This document shows positions 36,572-46,935 of a stretch of 64,000 nt of DNA, one piece after another (positions within the stretch are counted from its first letter, which is position 1; each line of letters begins with the position of its first letter). A model generated the notes under the pieces. The model saw nothing but the letters and a program-made list of their open reading frames with translations, made no database searches and was not told the DNA's origin. Position numbers and translations under genes: made by a program. The stretch comes from Brevundimonas naejangsanensis (GTDB lineage Bacteria > Pseudomonadota > Alphaproteobacteria > Caulobacterales > Caulobacteraceae): the NCBI RefSeq assembly GCF_000635915.2, contig NZ_CP015614.1, positions 2,764,501 to 2,828,500 on the forward strand. The letters are read 5' to 3'.

Positions 36572-36606
36572 GTGTTCGGACGCCTCGGTCAGAGGCGTTC
36601 GAACAC
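36572..36606. terminator. Long hairpin between convergent uraH and dapE
   Basis: A 15-bp stem (GTGTTCGGACGCCTC paired with GAGGCGTTCGAACAC, one G-U pair) with a 5-nt loop, overlapping the last codons and stop of dapE. There is no T-run on either side. It is likely a bidirectional RNA 3'-end structure. Confidence 0.55.
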
Positions 36607-37776
36607 CGTGCGGATGACCGCCTGATAGGCGTCGGTCAGGGCGCGCAGCTCGGCCTCGGGCACGCGCTCGTCCACCTGATGCATGGTCTGGCCGACCAGG
36701 CCCAGCTCCAGCACCGGACACAGGGCGCGGATGAAGCGGGCGTCCGAGGTGCCGCCGGTGGTCGAGGCCTCGGGGCGGCGGCCCAGCGTCGCCTCCACCG
36801 CATCCTGCACCGCCGTGACGAAGACGCCCGGCTCGGTCAGGAAGGCCTCGCCCGAGCACATATGCTCCAGTTCGATGCGCAGGCCCGTCTCGGCCTGGAC
36901 GGCGCCCGCCTCGCGGTTCAGCCAGTCGATCAGGCCGTCGCCGGTGTGGGTCGGGTTGAAGCGGATGTTGAGCCGCGCCCTGGCCTCGGCCGGGATGATG
37001 TTGGTCGCCGGATTGCCCACGTCGATGGTGGTGATCTCCAGGTTCGACGGCGGAAACTCAGGATAGCCGTCGTCCAGCACATGGGCGTCGAGGCGGGCCA
37101 GCAGCTTGGCGATGACCGGGGCCGGATTGGCGGCGCGGTCGGGATAGGCGACGTGGCCCTGCTTGCCGTGGACGGTGATCCAGGTGTTCAGCGAGCCGCG
37201 CCGCCCGACCTTGATCATGTCGCCCAGGTGATGGGCCGAGGAGGGCTCGCCGACCACGCAGGCGTCGATGACCTCGCCCTCGGCGGCCAGGGTCTGGACC
37301 ACCCGCTTGGTGCCGTGCAGGGCAGGGCCTTCCTCGTCGCCGGTGATCAGGAAGGAGAGGGAGCCGGGCACGTCGCCTTCCGATAGGATCCGCGAGACGG
37401 CGGCGACCCAGGCGGCGATGCCGCCCTTCATGTCAACGGCGCCCCGACCATAGAGGACGCCGTCGCGGGTCTCGCCCTCGAAGGGGCCGGCGCTCCAGGC
37501 GGCCGGGTCGCCGGTCGGCACCACGTCAGTATGGCCGGCGAAGCAGAGGTTGGGCGACGCCGCGCCGCGCCGGGCGTAGAGGTTCTCGATGCGGGCGTCG
37601 TGGCCGACCCCCGTCGTTCCCTCGAACACCATGCGGCGGCAGGCGAAGCCGAGCCCGGTCAGGGTCCGCTCCAGCACGTCCATGGCCCCTTCGTCGGCGG
37701 GGGTGACGGAGGGAATGCGGATCAGGTCGCGGGTCAGGTCGACAGGATCGATGACGGAATGTGATGCGGCGCTCAT
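36589..37776 (-). CDS. dapE: Succinyl-diaminopimelate desuccinylase
   Basis: DapE releases succinate from N-succinyl-LL-DAP in lysine and peptidoglycan-DAP synthesis. The 395-residue di-zinc M20 peptidase shows FAGHTDVVPTGD (His/Asp), GRGAVDMKGGIAAW (bridging Asp), ITGDEEGPALHGT (catalytic Glu pair), and the dimerisation domain with HVAYPDRA. The C-terminal TGGTSDARF is the DapE signature that sets it apart from ArgE. It appears monocistronic. Confidence 0.95.
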   Translation of the reverse strand: MSAASHSVIDPVDLTRDLIRIPSVTPADEGAMDVLERTLTGLGFACRRMVFEGTTGVGHDARIENLYARRGAASPNLCFAGHTDVVPTGDPAAWSAGPFEGETRDGVLYGRGAVDMKGGIAAWVAAVSRILSEGDVPGSLSFLITGDEEGPALHGTKRVVQTLAAEGEVIDACVVGEPSSAHHLGDMIKVGRRGSLNTWITVHGKQGHVAYPDRAANPAPVIAKLLARLDAHVLDDGYPEFPPSNLEITTIDVGNPATNIIPAEARARLNIRFNPTHTGDGLIDWLNREAGAVQAETGLRIELEHMCSGEAFLTEPGVFVTAVQDAVEATLGRRPEASTTGGTSDARFIRALCPVLELGLVGQTMHQVDERVPEAELRALTDAYQAVIRTVFERL

Positions 37777-37862
37777 AAGGCAATTGCTTTAGGCATATCC
37801 CGCATCCGCGAGAAGGCCCAACGGCCGCGACAGCGCCCCTTGGTTGAAGACGCATCACGACC

Positions 37863-39182
37863 GTGACGACCGAAAGCATCGACACCGCCCCGACGGTTCC
37901 GCCTCAGCCGCCTTTGCCGCCCGGGCCGCCTGTCGCTTCGCCGCCAGACGACGGCCCGTCCAGTCCTTGGGGCATCGGCGATTTCCGCCTGCTGTGGCTG
38001 GGGCGGTTGGTGGCCGTGCTGGGCATCCAGATCCAGTCGTCGGCCCTGCTGTGGCAGGTCTATGAAATCGCCCGGCGCGATCATCCGATCGAACAGGCCA
38101 GCCTCTATCTGGGGCTGGTGGGCCTGTGTCAGTTCCTGCCGCTGCTGGCCTTCACCCTGCCGGCCGGAGCCATGGCGGATCGGCGCGACCGCAAGCATAC
38201 CGTCACCCTGTCGATCATCTTCGAGGGGATGTGCGCGGGCGCCTTCCTGATGATGGCGCTGCACGGGTCGCCGCCGCTGTGGGGGCTGCTAGCGGTGGCC
38301 GCCGTGTTCGGCGCGGCGCGCGCCTTTTTGGCGCCGGCCAGCCAGGCCTTCCTGCCGATGGTGGTGGGCCGCAAGGCCCTGCCGCCCGCCATCGCCGCCC
38401 AGTCCATCGCCTTCCAGACCGGCGCCATCGCCGGGCCAGCGCTGGGCGGGGTCATCGTCGGCCTGAACGTGCCGCTGGCCTACGCCTCGGCGATGGCGCT
38501 GTTCCTCGTGGCTGTCGCCTGCTTCCTGCTGATCCGCACCAAGGGCAAGCCTCAGGTCGATCCGTCCAAGCTGGGCCCGGTGCAGCAGGTCCGCGAAGGC
38601 CTAGCCTATGTGTGGAAGACCAAGATCGTGCTGGGCGCCATTTCGCTGGATCTGGTCGTCGTCCTGCTGGCCGGGGTGGCGCTGCTGACGCCGATTTTCG
38701 CGCGCGACATCCTGCATGTCGGGGCTATCGGCTTCGGCCTGCTACGGGCCTCGTTCGGGGTGGGGGCGCTGATCATGGCCCTCTACCTCAGCCGCTTCCC
38801 CATCGTGCGTCACGGCGGGCGGTGGATGTTCGGGGCGGTGGCCGTGTTCGGTCTCTGCACCCTGGTCTTCGGCCTGTCCAAGAGCGTCTGGCTGTCAGGG
38901 GCGGTGCTGTTCCTGGGCGGGGCGGCGGACATGATCAGCGTCAACATCCGCCAGACCCTGATCCAGCTGGCCACGCCCGATCACATGCGCGGGCGGGTGT
39001 CCTCGGTGTCCATGCTGTTCATCGGCGCCTCGAACGAACTGGGCGAGGCCTATTCCGGCGTGGCGGTGCGCCTGCTCGGCCCGATCGGGGCGGCGGTGGT
39101 CGGCGGCTTTGGGGCGCTGGCGGCGACGGGCGTCTGGGCCAAGGTCTTTCCGGATCTGAGGAAGGCGAACCGGCTGACCTGA
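37863..39182 (+). CDS. MFS transporter, EntS-like multidrug/siderophore exporter type
   Basis: This 439-residue protein has a Pro-rich cytoplasmic N-terminus (about 1-38) and about 12 hydrophobic helices. FRLLWLGRLVAVLGIQIQS, the loop AMADRRDRKHT (motif A-like DRxxRK between helices 2 and 3) and the C-terminal DHMRGRVSSV are typical of the EntS/‘enterobactin exporter’ MFS group. The substrate is unknown. It starts with GTG at 37863 in an otherwise short gap to dapE, which diverges from it. Confidence 0.85.
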   Translation: MTTESIDTAPTVPPQPPLPPGPPVASPPDDGPSSPWGIGDFRLLWLGRLVAVLGIQIQSSALLWQVYEIARRDHPIEQASLYLGLVGLCQFLPLLAFTLPAGAMADRRDRKHTVTLSIIFEGMCAGAFLMMALHGSPPLWGLLAVAAVFGAARAFLAPASQAFLPMVVGRKALPPAIAAQSIAFQTGAIAGPALGGVIVGLNVPLAYASAMALFLVAVACFLLIRTKGKPQVDPSKLGPVQQVREGLAYVWKTKIVLGAISLDLVVVLLAGVALLTPIFARDILHVGAIGFGLLRASFGVGALIMALYLSRFPIVRHGGRWMFGAVAVFGLCTLVFGLSKSVWLSGAVLFLGGAADMISVNIRQTLIQLATPDHMRGRVSSVSMLFIGASNELGEAYSGVAVRLLGPIGAAVVGGFGALAATGVWAKVFPDLRKANRLT

Positions 39183-39196
39183 TGCGCTCAAGGTGA

Positions 39197-39369
39197 TCCT
39201 TCTCCCCCTGTGGGAGAAGGTGGCGTGCGGAGCATGACGGATGAGGGGTGTCGACGCGGCGGCGGCTGTTCAGTCGATGAAAGAAAAGCGCCGCGATCGG
39301 CTGACCGCGGCGCTCACACCCCTCATCCGAGCGCCTTTGGCGCCCACCTTCTCCCCCAAGGGGAGAAGG
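39197..39369. repeat. Intergenic inverted repeat, family B
   Basis: Left arm TCCTTCTCCCCCTGTGGGAG plus AAGGTGGCGTGCGGAGCATG and ACGGATGAGGGGTG. Right arm CACCCCTCATCCGAGCGC, GGCGCCCACC and TTCTCCCCCAAGGGGAGAAG. It has the same organisation as 13669-13827 with an unrelated spacer, placed between convergent MFS and dcd genes. Confidence 0.8.
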
Positions 39370-39374
39370 GTGCA

Positions 39375-40412
39375 TTACCCCCAGGGGCGGAAGTGTTTCG
39401 ACAGCTTGAGCCCCTGGCTCTGATAGTGGCTGCCGCCCTCGCCGTAGAGGCGCGACGGGCGTTCGGTCAGCGGCTCATAGACCAGTCGAGCGACGATCTG
39501 GCCGTGCTCCAGCAGGAAGGGAGTGTCGTGGGTGCGGACCTCCAGCACGCCCTTGGACCCCGCGCCGTGCGCCTCGTCCGTGCCGAAGCCGGGGTCGAAG
39601 AAGCCGGCGTAGTGGACGCGGAACTCGCCGACCGAGGGGTCGATCGGCGTCATTTCGGCGGCCTGATCGACGGGGATCTCCACGTCGTCCGACGAGGCCA
39701 GGATGTAGAACTCGCCCGGGTCCAGCAGCAGTTCGCCGCGACGCAGGGTCAGCGGCTCCCAGAAGTCGCGCGGATCATGGCCGTCGATGTGGTCCATGTT
39801 AATGACGCCCGCGTGGCGGCGGCCGCGATAGCCGACGACGCCGTGCTCGCCCGCACGCAGGTCGACGCCGACGCTGCGGGTCTCCAGCTTGGGCGGCTCG
39901 CCCGCCTTGAGGCGCAACTGGTTCAGACGCGTGCCCGGCTTGACCAGGATGGAGAAGGTCTGAGGCGCGATCTCGAGATACAGCGGGCCGTCGTAACCCT
40001 CTTCCACGTCGTCGAAGCTGCCGCCCTGATCGGTCAGCAGGCGCACGAAGACGTCGACGCGGCCGGTCGAGCTCTTCGGATTGGCGCGGGCGTTCAGGCC
40101 CTTGGGCAGGTGCAGACGCTCCTGCAGGCGGGCGATGTAGACGCAGCCCTTCTCCATCACATAGCCGCTGTCGGGCAGGTCGATGGCGTGCATGGCGACG
40201 TCGGCGATGCGTTCCTCGACCTTGCGCTGGCCGGGCAGGAAGGAGGCCCGAACGCGCCAGGCCTGATCCGACAGCCGCAGGTCCAGGCTGGCGGGCTGGA
40301 CCTGATCGATGTCGAAGGGGGTGTCGGAGGCGATGGCGCCGATCGCGATCAGGGTCTCAATACCCTGGAAGGGAAGGATGCCGGGCTGGTCGGGAATCTG
40401 AAAGCTGGTCAT
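39375..40412 (-). CDS. dcd: 2'-deoxycytidine 5'-triphosphate deaminase (two-domain dCTP deaminase)
   Basis: The enzyme deaminates dCTP to dUTP for dTMP synthesis. The protein is 345 residues, about twice the classical Dcd length, and is built as two dUTPase-like jelly-roll repeats, a form common in alphaproteobacteria. Visible are QPASLDLRLSD, RANPKSSTGRVDVFVRLL, FSILVKPGTRLNQLRL, GYRGRRHAGVINMDHIDGHDPRDFWEP and GKGVLEVRTHDTPFLLEHGQ. The short name follows the function; the family is distinct from E. coli Dcd. It diverges from apaG. Confidence 0.9.
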   Translation of the reverse strand: MTSFQIPDQPGILPFQGIETLIAIGAIASDTPFDIDQVQPASLDLRLSDQAWRVRASFLPGQRKVEERIADVAMHAIDLPDSGYVMEKGCVYIARLQERLHLPKGLNARANPKSSTGRVDVFVRLLTDQGGSFDDVEEGYDGPLYLEIAPQTFSILVKPGTRLNQLRLKAGEPPKLETRSVGVDLRAGEHGVVGYRGRRHAGVINMDHIDGHDPRDFWEPLTLRRGELLLDPGEFYILASSDDVEIPVDQAAEMTPIDPSVGEFRVHYAGFFDPGFGTDEAHGAGSKGVLEVRTHDTPFLLEHGQIVARLVYEPLTERPSRLYGEGGSHYQSQGLKLSKHFRPWG

Positions 40413-40505
40413 GCCGTCCTGTTCTCACACGGATTTTCCCGTCTGTGTAGCTTGTCGGCGACGACAGACGCTTGAACCCCGCGCACGGCGGGCTGCATAT
40501 AGCGC

Positions 40506-40913
40506 ATGCACTCCGCTCCTGCCTACTCCGCCGAGACCGAAGGCGTCGTCGTTCGCGTCCGCCCCTCCTATCTGGCGGGCCAGTCGGACCCGGCCGAGGG
40601 GCGCTGGGTCTGGGCCTATCAGGTCGAGATCGTCAATCTGAGCGGCGGCCCGGTGCAGCTTGTGGCCCGGCGCTGGACCATTACCGATGCGCTCGGACGG
40701 GTCGAAGAGGTGCGCGGTCCCGGCGTGGTCGGGGAACAGCCGGTGATCGAGCCGGGGGACAGCTACGCCTATGCTTCGGGTTGTCCGCTGACGACGCCAT
40801 CCGGCTCGATGGTCGGCGCCTATTTCATGCAGGACGCCGAGGGACGGATGTTCGAAGCCGCCATTCCCGCCTTCAGTCTGGACGTGCCCGATGCGCGAAG
40901 GGTGCTGAACTAA
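40506..40913 (+). CDS. apaG: ApaG-domain protein
   Basis: The 135-residue single-domain protein is the size of Co2+/Mg2+ efflux-linked ApaG. It has [61 protein letters not shown] and [20 protein letters not shown], all diagnostic of the fibronectin-like ApaG fold. Its biochemical role is unsettled, with proposed pyrophosphate binding and protein interaction. It is monocistronic, followed by family C repeats. Confidence 0.94.
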   Translation: MHSAPAYSAETEGVVVRVRPSYLAGQSDPAEGRWVWAYQVEIVNLSGGPVQLVARRWTITDALGRVEEVRGPGVVGEQPVIEPGDSYAYASGCPLTTPSGSMVGAYFMQDAEGRMFEAAIPAFSLDVPDARRVLN

Positions 40914-40963
40914 CGGGGGGGCGGGCGTCGCATCGCTACCGTTCTGCTCTTCCTTCCCACGCG

Positions 40964-41070
40964 CCGTCATCCTCGGGCTTGACCCGAGGATGACGGTCCG
41001 CCTGCGCGACATAGGCAGGGCGGAGCGCGCCCAACGCTCGATCCTCGGGTCAAGCCCGAGGATGACGGGA
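40964..41070. repeat. Intergenic inverted repeat, family C
   Basis: The first arm is a perfect 14-bp stem (CCGTCATCCTCGGG, loop CTTGA, CCCGAGGATGACGG) at 40964-40996. The second arm at about 41039-41070 is its inverse (ATCCTCGGG, TCAAG, CCCGAGGATGACGGG). The spacer of about 45 bp is unique. It lies 3' of apaG. Confidence 0.8.
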
Positions 41071-41105
41071 GAGGGGGAGGGGCTGAGCGAAGCGCGGCAG
41101 GGCCA

Positions 41106-41134
41106 AACAAAAACCCCTCGCCAGAGGCGAGGGG
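41106..41134 (-). terminator. Rho-independent terminator, minus strand (gcrA)
   Basis: On the minus strand: CCCCTCGCC-TCT-GGCGAGGGG followed by TTTTTGTTTG. It lies about 220 bp beyond the gcrA stop, after two family E palindromes, so the gcrA 3' UTR would be unusually long unless an earlier end exists. Confidence 0.75.
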
Positions 41135-41263
41135 GATGGGACTGCGTCAACCCGGAGAACCGCAGTCCCGCCCCGGAACCCGCAAGAAACCGGCGGGGCG
41201 GACGGCGGCCCCACTAGGGGGCGTTCGTGTCGGCCGTGGGGCCGAACGGCGCCGACGCGGCGG

Positions 41264-41302
41264 CTGCTCAAGTAGCGAACCGCCGCGCGGTGAGCGGTAG
41301 CA
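41264..41302. repeat. Short palindromic repeat, family E (diverged)
   Basis: GCTGCTCAAGTAGCGAACCG then CCGCGCGGTGAGCGGTAGCA, a diverged copy of the neighbouring element at 41312. It lies in the gcrA 3' region. Confidence 0.5.
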
Positions 41303-41311
41303 GGCCTAAAA

Positions 41312-41350
41312 AGCTCAAGCAGCGAGCGACCGCGTCGCGAGCGATAGCGA
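41312..41350. repeat. Short palindromic repeat, family E
   Basis: GCTCAAGCAGCGAGCGACCG followed by CGTCGCGAGCGATAGCGA, close to the copies at 52228 and 52281. It ends about 3 bp from the gcrA stop codon. Confidence 0.7.
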
Positions 41351-41352
41351 AC

Positions 41353-41895
41353 TTAGATGTACCTACGCAGGCTGCGGGCCAGGTCGGAGGAGGCGTCCTT
41401 GCTGGCGCTCTTGCGGACCTGGGGCTGGTAGGCGACGCGGGCGTGCTCGACGCAATAGACGCCTTCCGAGGCGCGGCGGCCGCAGAAGCTGAAGTCGCTG
41501 GTCGACGGGTCGCCGATCGGCCATTTGCACATATGGGCGCCCAGGGTCAGCACGGTGGCGGTGCCGGGCAGTTCCGGTGCGGGGGCCGGGGCCGGCGACT
41601 GCGGAGCAGCGGCGACGATCGGGCGCGGGGCGACGGCCTCAAGGCGGCGCGGAGCCGACGGCGCCTGCACCGGCGCGGCCGGGGCGGCGGCGCGCGGACG
41701 GGCGGGGCGGAAGGTGGTGCGCGCGGGCTGCGACGGGGCGGCCCGGCCCGACAGGCCCAGGCGGTGCACCTTGCCGATCACGGCGTTGCGGGTCACGCCG
41801 CCGCCCAAGGCCTTGGCGATCTGGCTCGCTGACTGGCCTTCCAGCCACAGCTTCTTGAGCGCGCCGACGCGGTCTTCGGTCCAACCTGGGTTCAT
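41353..41895 (-). CDS. gcrA: Cell-cycle master regulator GcrA
   Basis: GcrA binds sigma-70 RNA polymerase and activates promoters carrying GANTC sites methylated by CcrM, driving S-phase genes. The 180-residue product has the N-terminal helix-turn-helix GWTEDRVGALKKLWLEGQSA with ALGGGVTRNAVIGKVHRLGL (residues about 4-46), an Ala/Pro-rich linker (about 50-110), and the C-terminal sigma-binding domain with CKWPIGDPSTSDFSFCGRRA and YCVEHARVAYQP. The start at 41895 has a GGAGGA Shine-Dalgarno 6 bp away; an in-frame ATG 30 bp upstream lacks one. Its upstream region holds three GANTC sites plus CtrA- and DnaA-like motifs. Confidence 0.96.
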   Translation of the reverse strand: MNPGWTEDRVGALKKLWLEGQSASQIAKALGGGVTRNAVIGKVHRLGLSGRAAPSQPARTTFRPARPRAAAPAAPVQAPSAPRRLEAVAPRPIVAAAPQSPAPAPAPELPGTATVLTLGAHMCKWPIGDPSTSDFSFCGRRASEGVYCVEHARVAYQPQVRKSASKDASSDLARSLRRYI

Positions 41896-41918
41896 GTCGT
41901 CCTCCTGCGGAGACGTCA

Positions 41919-41923
41919 GATTC
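41919..41923. promoter_or_regulatory. GANTC site 1 in the gcrA promoter
   Basis: GATTC, 24 bp upstream of the gcrA ATG. Confidence 0.5.
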
Positions 41924-41937
41924 AATATCTTGTGTCG

Positions 41938-41942
41938 GAGTC
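41938..41942. promoter_or_regulatory. GANTC site 2 in the gcrA promoter
   Basis: GAGTC, 43 bp upstream of the gcrA ATG. Confidence 0.5.
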
Positions 41943-41974
41943 CGAATTTCGGCCCCTCATCACGCCTCTAATCG

Positions 41975-41989
41975 TAAATCACCTCTTAA
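41975..41989. promoter_or_regulatory. Candidate CtrA box in the gcrA promoter
   Basis: TAAA-TCACCTC-TTAA, one mismatch to TTAA-N7-TTAA, about 80 bp upstream of the ATG. In C. crescentus CtrA represses gcrA. Confidence 0.5.
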
Positions 41990-42056
41990 AAGACGCAATA
42001 TGTGGGAATTCACCTGTCCACAGAAACTATATGTAGTATGGTTAATGTCCCGATTT

Positions 42057-42061
42057 GAATC
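42057..42061. promoter_or_regulatory. GANTC site 3 in the gcrA/ABC-permease spacer
   Basis: GAATC, about 160 bp upstream of gcrA and 70 bp upstream of the divergent permease gene. Confidence 0.45.
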
Positions 42062-42074
42062 AGTTTCTTGGCCT

Positions 42075-42083
42075 TCATCCACA
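42075..42083. promoter_or_regulatory. DnaA-box-like 9-mer upstream of gcrA
   Basis: TCATCCACA, one mismatch to the DnaA box TTATCCACA. A weaker 7/9 match (CTGTCCACA) is at 42014-42022. In C. crescentus DnaA activates gcrA. Confidence 0.4.
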
Positions 42084-42130
42084 GGGCGGGCGCCTTGCGA
42101 AACGGCCTCGCCTGTCGCATCTGAGGCCGC

Positions 42131-42970
42131 ATGACGCACCTGACCGCCGGTTCCGACGCCCCTTCCGCTGCTGCTGGCGGCCTGCCTCAGCCCCGCCGCT
42201 ACGACGGGATCAACTGGGTGGGCTTGCGCACCCTGTATCTGAAGGAGGTCCGCCGCTTCTGGAAGGTGGGCGCTCAGACCGTAGCGGCGCCGGTGGTGAC
42301 GACCCTGCTCTACATGATGGTCTTCGTGGTGGCGCTGAAGGGCGCCCGGCCGCCGCTGCACGGCACGCCCTTCGCCGAGTTCGTGGCGCCGGGCCTGATC
42401 ATGATGGCCATCCTTCAGAACGCCTTCGCCAACGCCTCGTCCAGCCTGATCCAGGCCAAGATCATGGGCACGGCGACCGACTTCCTGACCCCGCCGCTCA
42501 GCCCGCTTGAACTGACCATCGGCTTCACCCTGGGCGCGGCGACGCGCGGCGTGGCGGTCGGCCTGGTGACGGCCATCTGCGTCATGCCGTTTGCGAAGCT
42601 GGGCCTGGCCAACATCGCCCTGATCGTCTGGTTCGGCCTGATCGCTTCGCTGCTGATGGGCATGATGGGGGTGCTGGCGGGCCTGTGGTCCGAGAAGTTC
42701 GACCATCTGTCGGCGGTGCAGAACTTCGTGGTCATGCCGATGACTTTCCTGTCGGGCACCTTCTACCTGATCGACAGCCTGCCCGAGCCCTTCGCCAGCA
42801 TCAGCAAGTTCAATCCCTTCTTCTACCTGATCGACGGCTTCCGGGCTGGATTCATCGGCCATGCCGAGGGAAGCCTGATGGTTGGCGTGGTCATGAGCGC
42901 CGTGCTCACCGTCATCATGGGCGCGGCCTGCTGGCTGGTGTTCCGTTCGGGCTGGCGGCTGAAGAGCTGA
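42131..42970 (+). CDS. ABC-2 type transporter permease
   Basis: This 279-residue protein has six hydrophobic helices in the ABC-2 permease pattern (about residues 55-78, 90-115, 140-165, 170-195, 200-220, 252-272). Typical motifs include LRTLYLKEVRRFWK at the cytoplasmic start, PGLIMMAILQNAFANAS, GTATDFLTPPLSPLEL and NPFFYLIDGFRAGFIG (consensus NPxxxxxxxxR). It resembles the family annotated as NodJ/YadH-like multidrug or polysaccharide exporters. No ATPase gene is adjacent, so its partner lies elsewhere. It diverges from gcrA. Confidence 0.87.
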   Translation: MTHLTAGSDAPSAAAGGLPQPRRYDGINWVGLRTLYLKEVRRFWKVGAQTVAAPVVTTLLYMMVFVVALKGARPPLHGTPFAEFVAPGLIMMAILQNAFANASSSLIQAKIMGTATDFLTPPLSPLELTIGFTLGAATRGVAVGLVTAICVMPFAKLGLANIALIVWFGLIASLLMGMMGVLAGLWSEKFDHLSAVQNFVVMPMTFLSGTFYLIDSLPEPFASISKFNPFFYLIDGFRAGFIGHAEGSLMVGVVMSAVLTVIMGAACWLVFRSGWRLKS

Positions 42971-43026
42971 CGGCTTAATCAGGGCGTCGAGCGCGAGGCG
43001 AGGGGCTTCGCGAATGGGGCCTCGCC

Positions 43027-45252
<2,226 letters not shown>

Positions 45253-45260
45253 ACGCTTTT

Positions 45261-45396
45261 TCCTCTCCTTCATGGGGAGGGCGGCTGATCCGAGAGGCGA
45301 GGCCGGGTGGGGACGCTTTATTTTACCTCCAGATTTCCGCAGGGCCGCCCCCACCCGGTCCCTGCGGGACCACCCTCCCCATGAAGGGGAGGGAGA
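45261..45396. repeat. Intergenic inverted repeat, family A, within the argD-argF spacer
   Basis: Left arm TCCTCTCCTTCATGGGGAGG through GGCCGGGTGGGGACG. Right arm CGCCCCCACCCGG, a CCCTGCGGGAC hairpin and CCACCCTCCCCATGAAGGGG ending AGGGAGA. The final GGGAGAAGG serves as the Shine-Dalgarno of argF, so the right arm contributes to its translation start. Confidence 0.78.
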
Positions 45397-45406
45397 AGGC
45401 TTGGTC

Positions 45407-46324
45407 ATGGTTCGTCACTTCCTGGACATCCACCGCCTGGACGCGGCGACCCTGCGCGCCATCCTGGACGACGCCCATGCCCGAAAACGCGCCCGCAAGG
45501 GCTGGCCCCAGGGGCGGCCTGACGCCGACGCGCCCGGCAAGGACCGCGTCCTGGCCATGGTCTTCGAGAAGAACTCGACCCGCACCCGCTTCAGCTTCGA
45601 CGCGGCCATCCGCCAGCTGGGCGGCGCCTCCATCATCGCCACCGCCTCGGACATGCAGCTGGGCCGGGGCGAGCCGGTCGAGGACACCGCCCGCGTCCTG
45701 TCGCGCATGGTCGACGCCGTGATGATCCGCGCCAACGACCATGAGGACGTCGAGCGCTTCGCCCGCGTCTCGACGGTGCCGGTGGTCAACGGGCTGACCG
45801 ACCGCAGCCACCCGTGCCAGATCCTGGCCGACCTGATGACGATCGAAGAGCATCGCGGCTCGATCGAGGGCAAGACGATCGCCTGGATCGGCGACGGCAA
45901 CAACGTCTGCCACAGCTTCATGCACGCCGCGCCCAAGTTCGGCTTCCACCTGAACGTCGCCTGCCCGGCCGAATACCACCCGGACCTGCGCGATCTGGAA
46001 AAGGGCGGCGCTCACGTCACCCTGACCAGCGACCCGCGCGAGGCGGTCAAGGGCGCCGACGTCGTCGTCACCGACACCTGGGTGTCGATGGGCGACCAGG
46101 ACTATGAGGCCCGGCTGGCGGCCTTCGAGCCCTACAGCGTCGACGCGGCCCTGATGGCCGAAGCGGCCGACGACGCCGTCTTCCTGCACTGCCTGCCCGC
46201 GCACCGGGGCGAAGAGGTCACGGACGCCGTCATCGACGGCCCGCAGTCGCTGATCTGGGACGAAGCCGAGAACCGCCTCCATGCGCAGAAGGCGGTCCTG
46301 GCCTGGTGTTTCGGGGCTTTTTAG
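45407..46324 (+). CDS. argF: Ornithine carbamoyltransferase
   Basis: The enzyme makes citrulline from ornithine and carbamoyl phosphate. The 305-residue catalytic chain has [20 protein letters not shown] (carbamoyl-phosphate site STRTR), the [20 protein letters not shown] motif, [14 protein letters not shown] and [13 protein letters not shown] (ornithine site with the catalytic cysteine). The ATG at 45407 has GGAGAAGG 8 bp upstream, lying in the repeat's right arm. The frame remains open back to 45272, but only across the repeat. Confidence 0.96.
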   Translation: MVRHFLDIHRLDAATLRAILDDAHARKRARKGWPQGRPDADAPGKDRVLAMVFEKNSTRTRFSFDAAIRQLGGASIIATASDMQLGRGEPVEDTARVLSRMVDAVMIRANDHEDVERFARVSTVPVVNGLTDRSHPCQILADLMTIEEHRGSIEGKTIAWIGDGNNVCHSFMHAAPKFGFHLNVACPAEYHPDLRDLEKGGAHVTLTSDPREAVKGADVVVTDTWVSMGDQDYEARLAAFEPYSVDAALMAEAADDAVFLHCLPAHRGEEVTDAVIDGPQSLIWDEAENRLHAQKAVLAWCFGAF

Positions 46325-46330
46325 AAAGCC

Positions 46331-46370
46331 CTGACGGGCTTCGCGCTGCTTGAGGGCGGGCGAGGGCGCT
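46331..46370. repeat. Possible degenerate family E element
   Basis: CTTCGCGCTGCTTGAGGGCG followed by GGCGAGGGCGCTAG between argF and the PPOX gene. Only the GCTGCTTGAGGG and GGCGCTAG portions resemble the family. Confidence 0.3.
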
Positions 46371-46875
46371 AGCTCAGGTTGACGTCGGCCACATCGCCGG
46401 CGTCGGGCGGGGTCTTGGTCAGGTTCGCCTTGGCGATTTCGAAAGCGAACTTCATCAGGCCGCCGTCGCTGACCCAGACGCGGCCGTCGCCGGCGTCGAA
46501 GCGCAGAAGCGTCAGCCGCGGATCGTCCTTGCCCTCAGGATACCAGGCCGCCAGCACCGGGTTCCAGTAGCGCTCGATGACCTCCCGGTCGCGCCCATGC
46601 ACCGAAAGGGCGCCGTGGATGCAGGCCCAGACCTTCTGGTCCTTCGAGCCATAGCTGAACATGGCCGTTTGCCCCGGCGTCGCCGCATCCCGCGCCAGGT
46701 CCGTGTCGTCGCGGGTGAAGAACCAGATGGTCCCGGTTTCGGCTTCGCGGAAGGCGGTCATCGGCTGGCTGTGATAGCCGGGCCGGTCCAGCCCCAGCAT
46801 GCCCGTGTTGCTGGATTTCAAGCTTTTCCAGAAAGCCTCTTCGGCCTGTGCCGGCGTCAGTTCCTTGTCGGTCAC
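46369..46875 (-). CDS. Pyridoxamine 5'-phosphate oxidase-family (general stress FMN-binding) protein
   Basis: This 168-residue protein resembles the general stress protein 26 group: [62 protein letters not shown] and FWN-type [24 protein letters not shown]. These are split-barrel flavin-binding proteins of uncertain reaction. No signal peptide is present. Confidence 0.85.
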   Translation of the reverse strand: MTDKELTPAQAEEAFWKSLKSSNTGMLGLDRPGYHSQPMTAFREAETGTIWFFTRDDTDLARDAATPGQTAMFSYGSKDQKVWACIHGALSVHGRDREVIERYWNPVLAAWYPEGKDDPRLTLLRFDAGDGRVWVSDGGLMKFAFEIAKANLTKTPPDAGDVADVNLS

Positions 46876-46935
46876 GCGGGTCTCCTGTTGTCCATGGGGA
46901 GACAGGAAAACAGCCCGCAGGCCAGAGCGTTCCCG

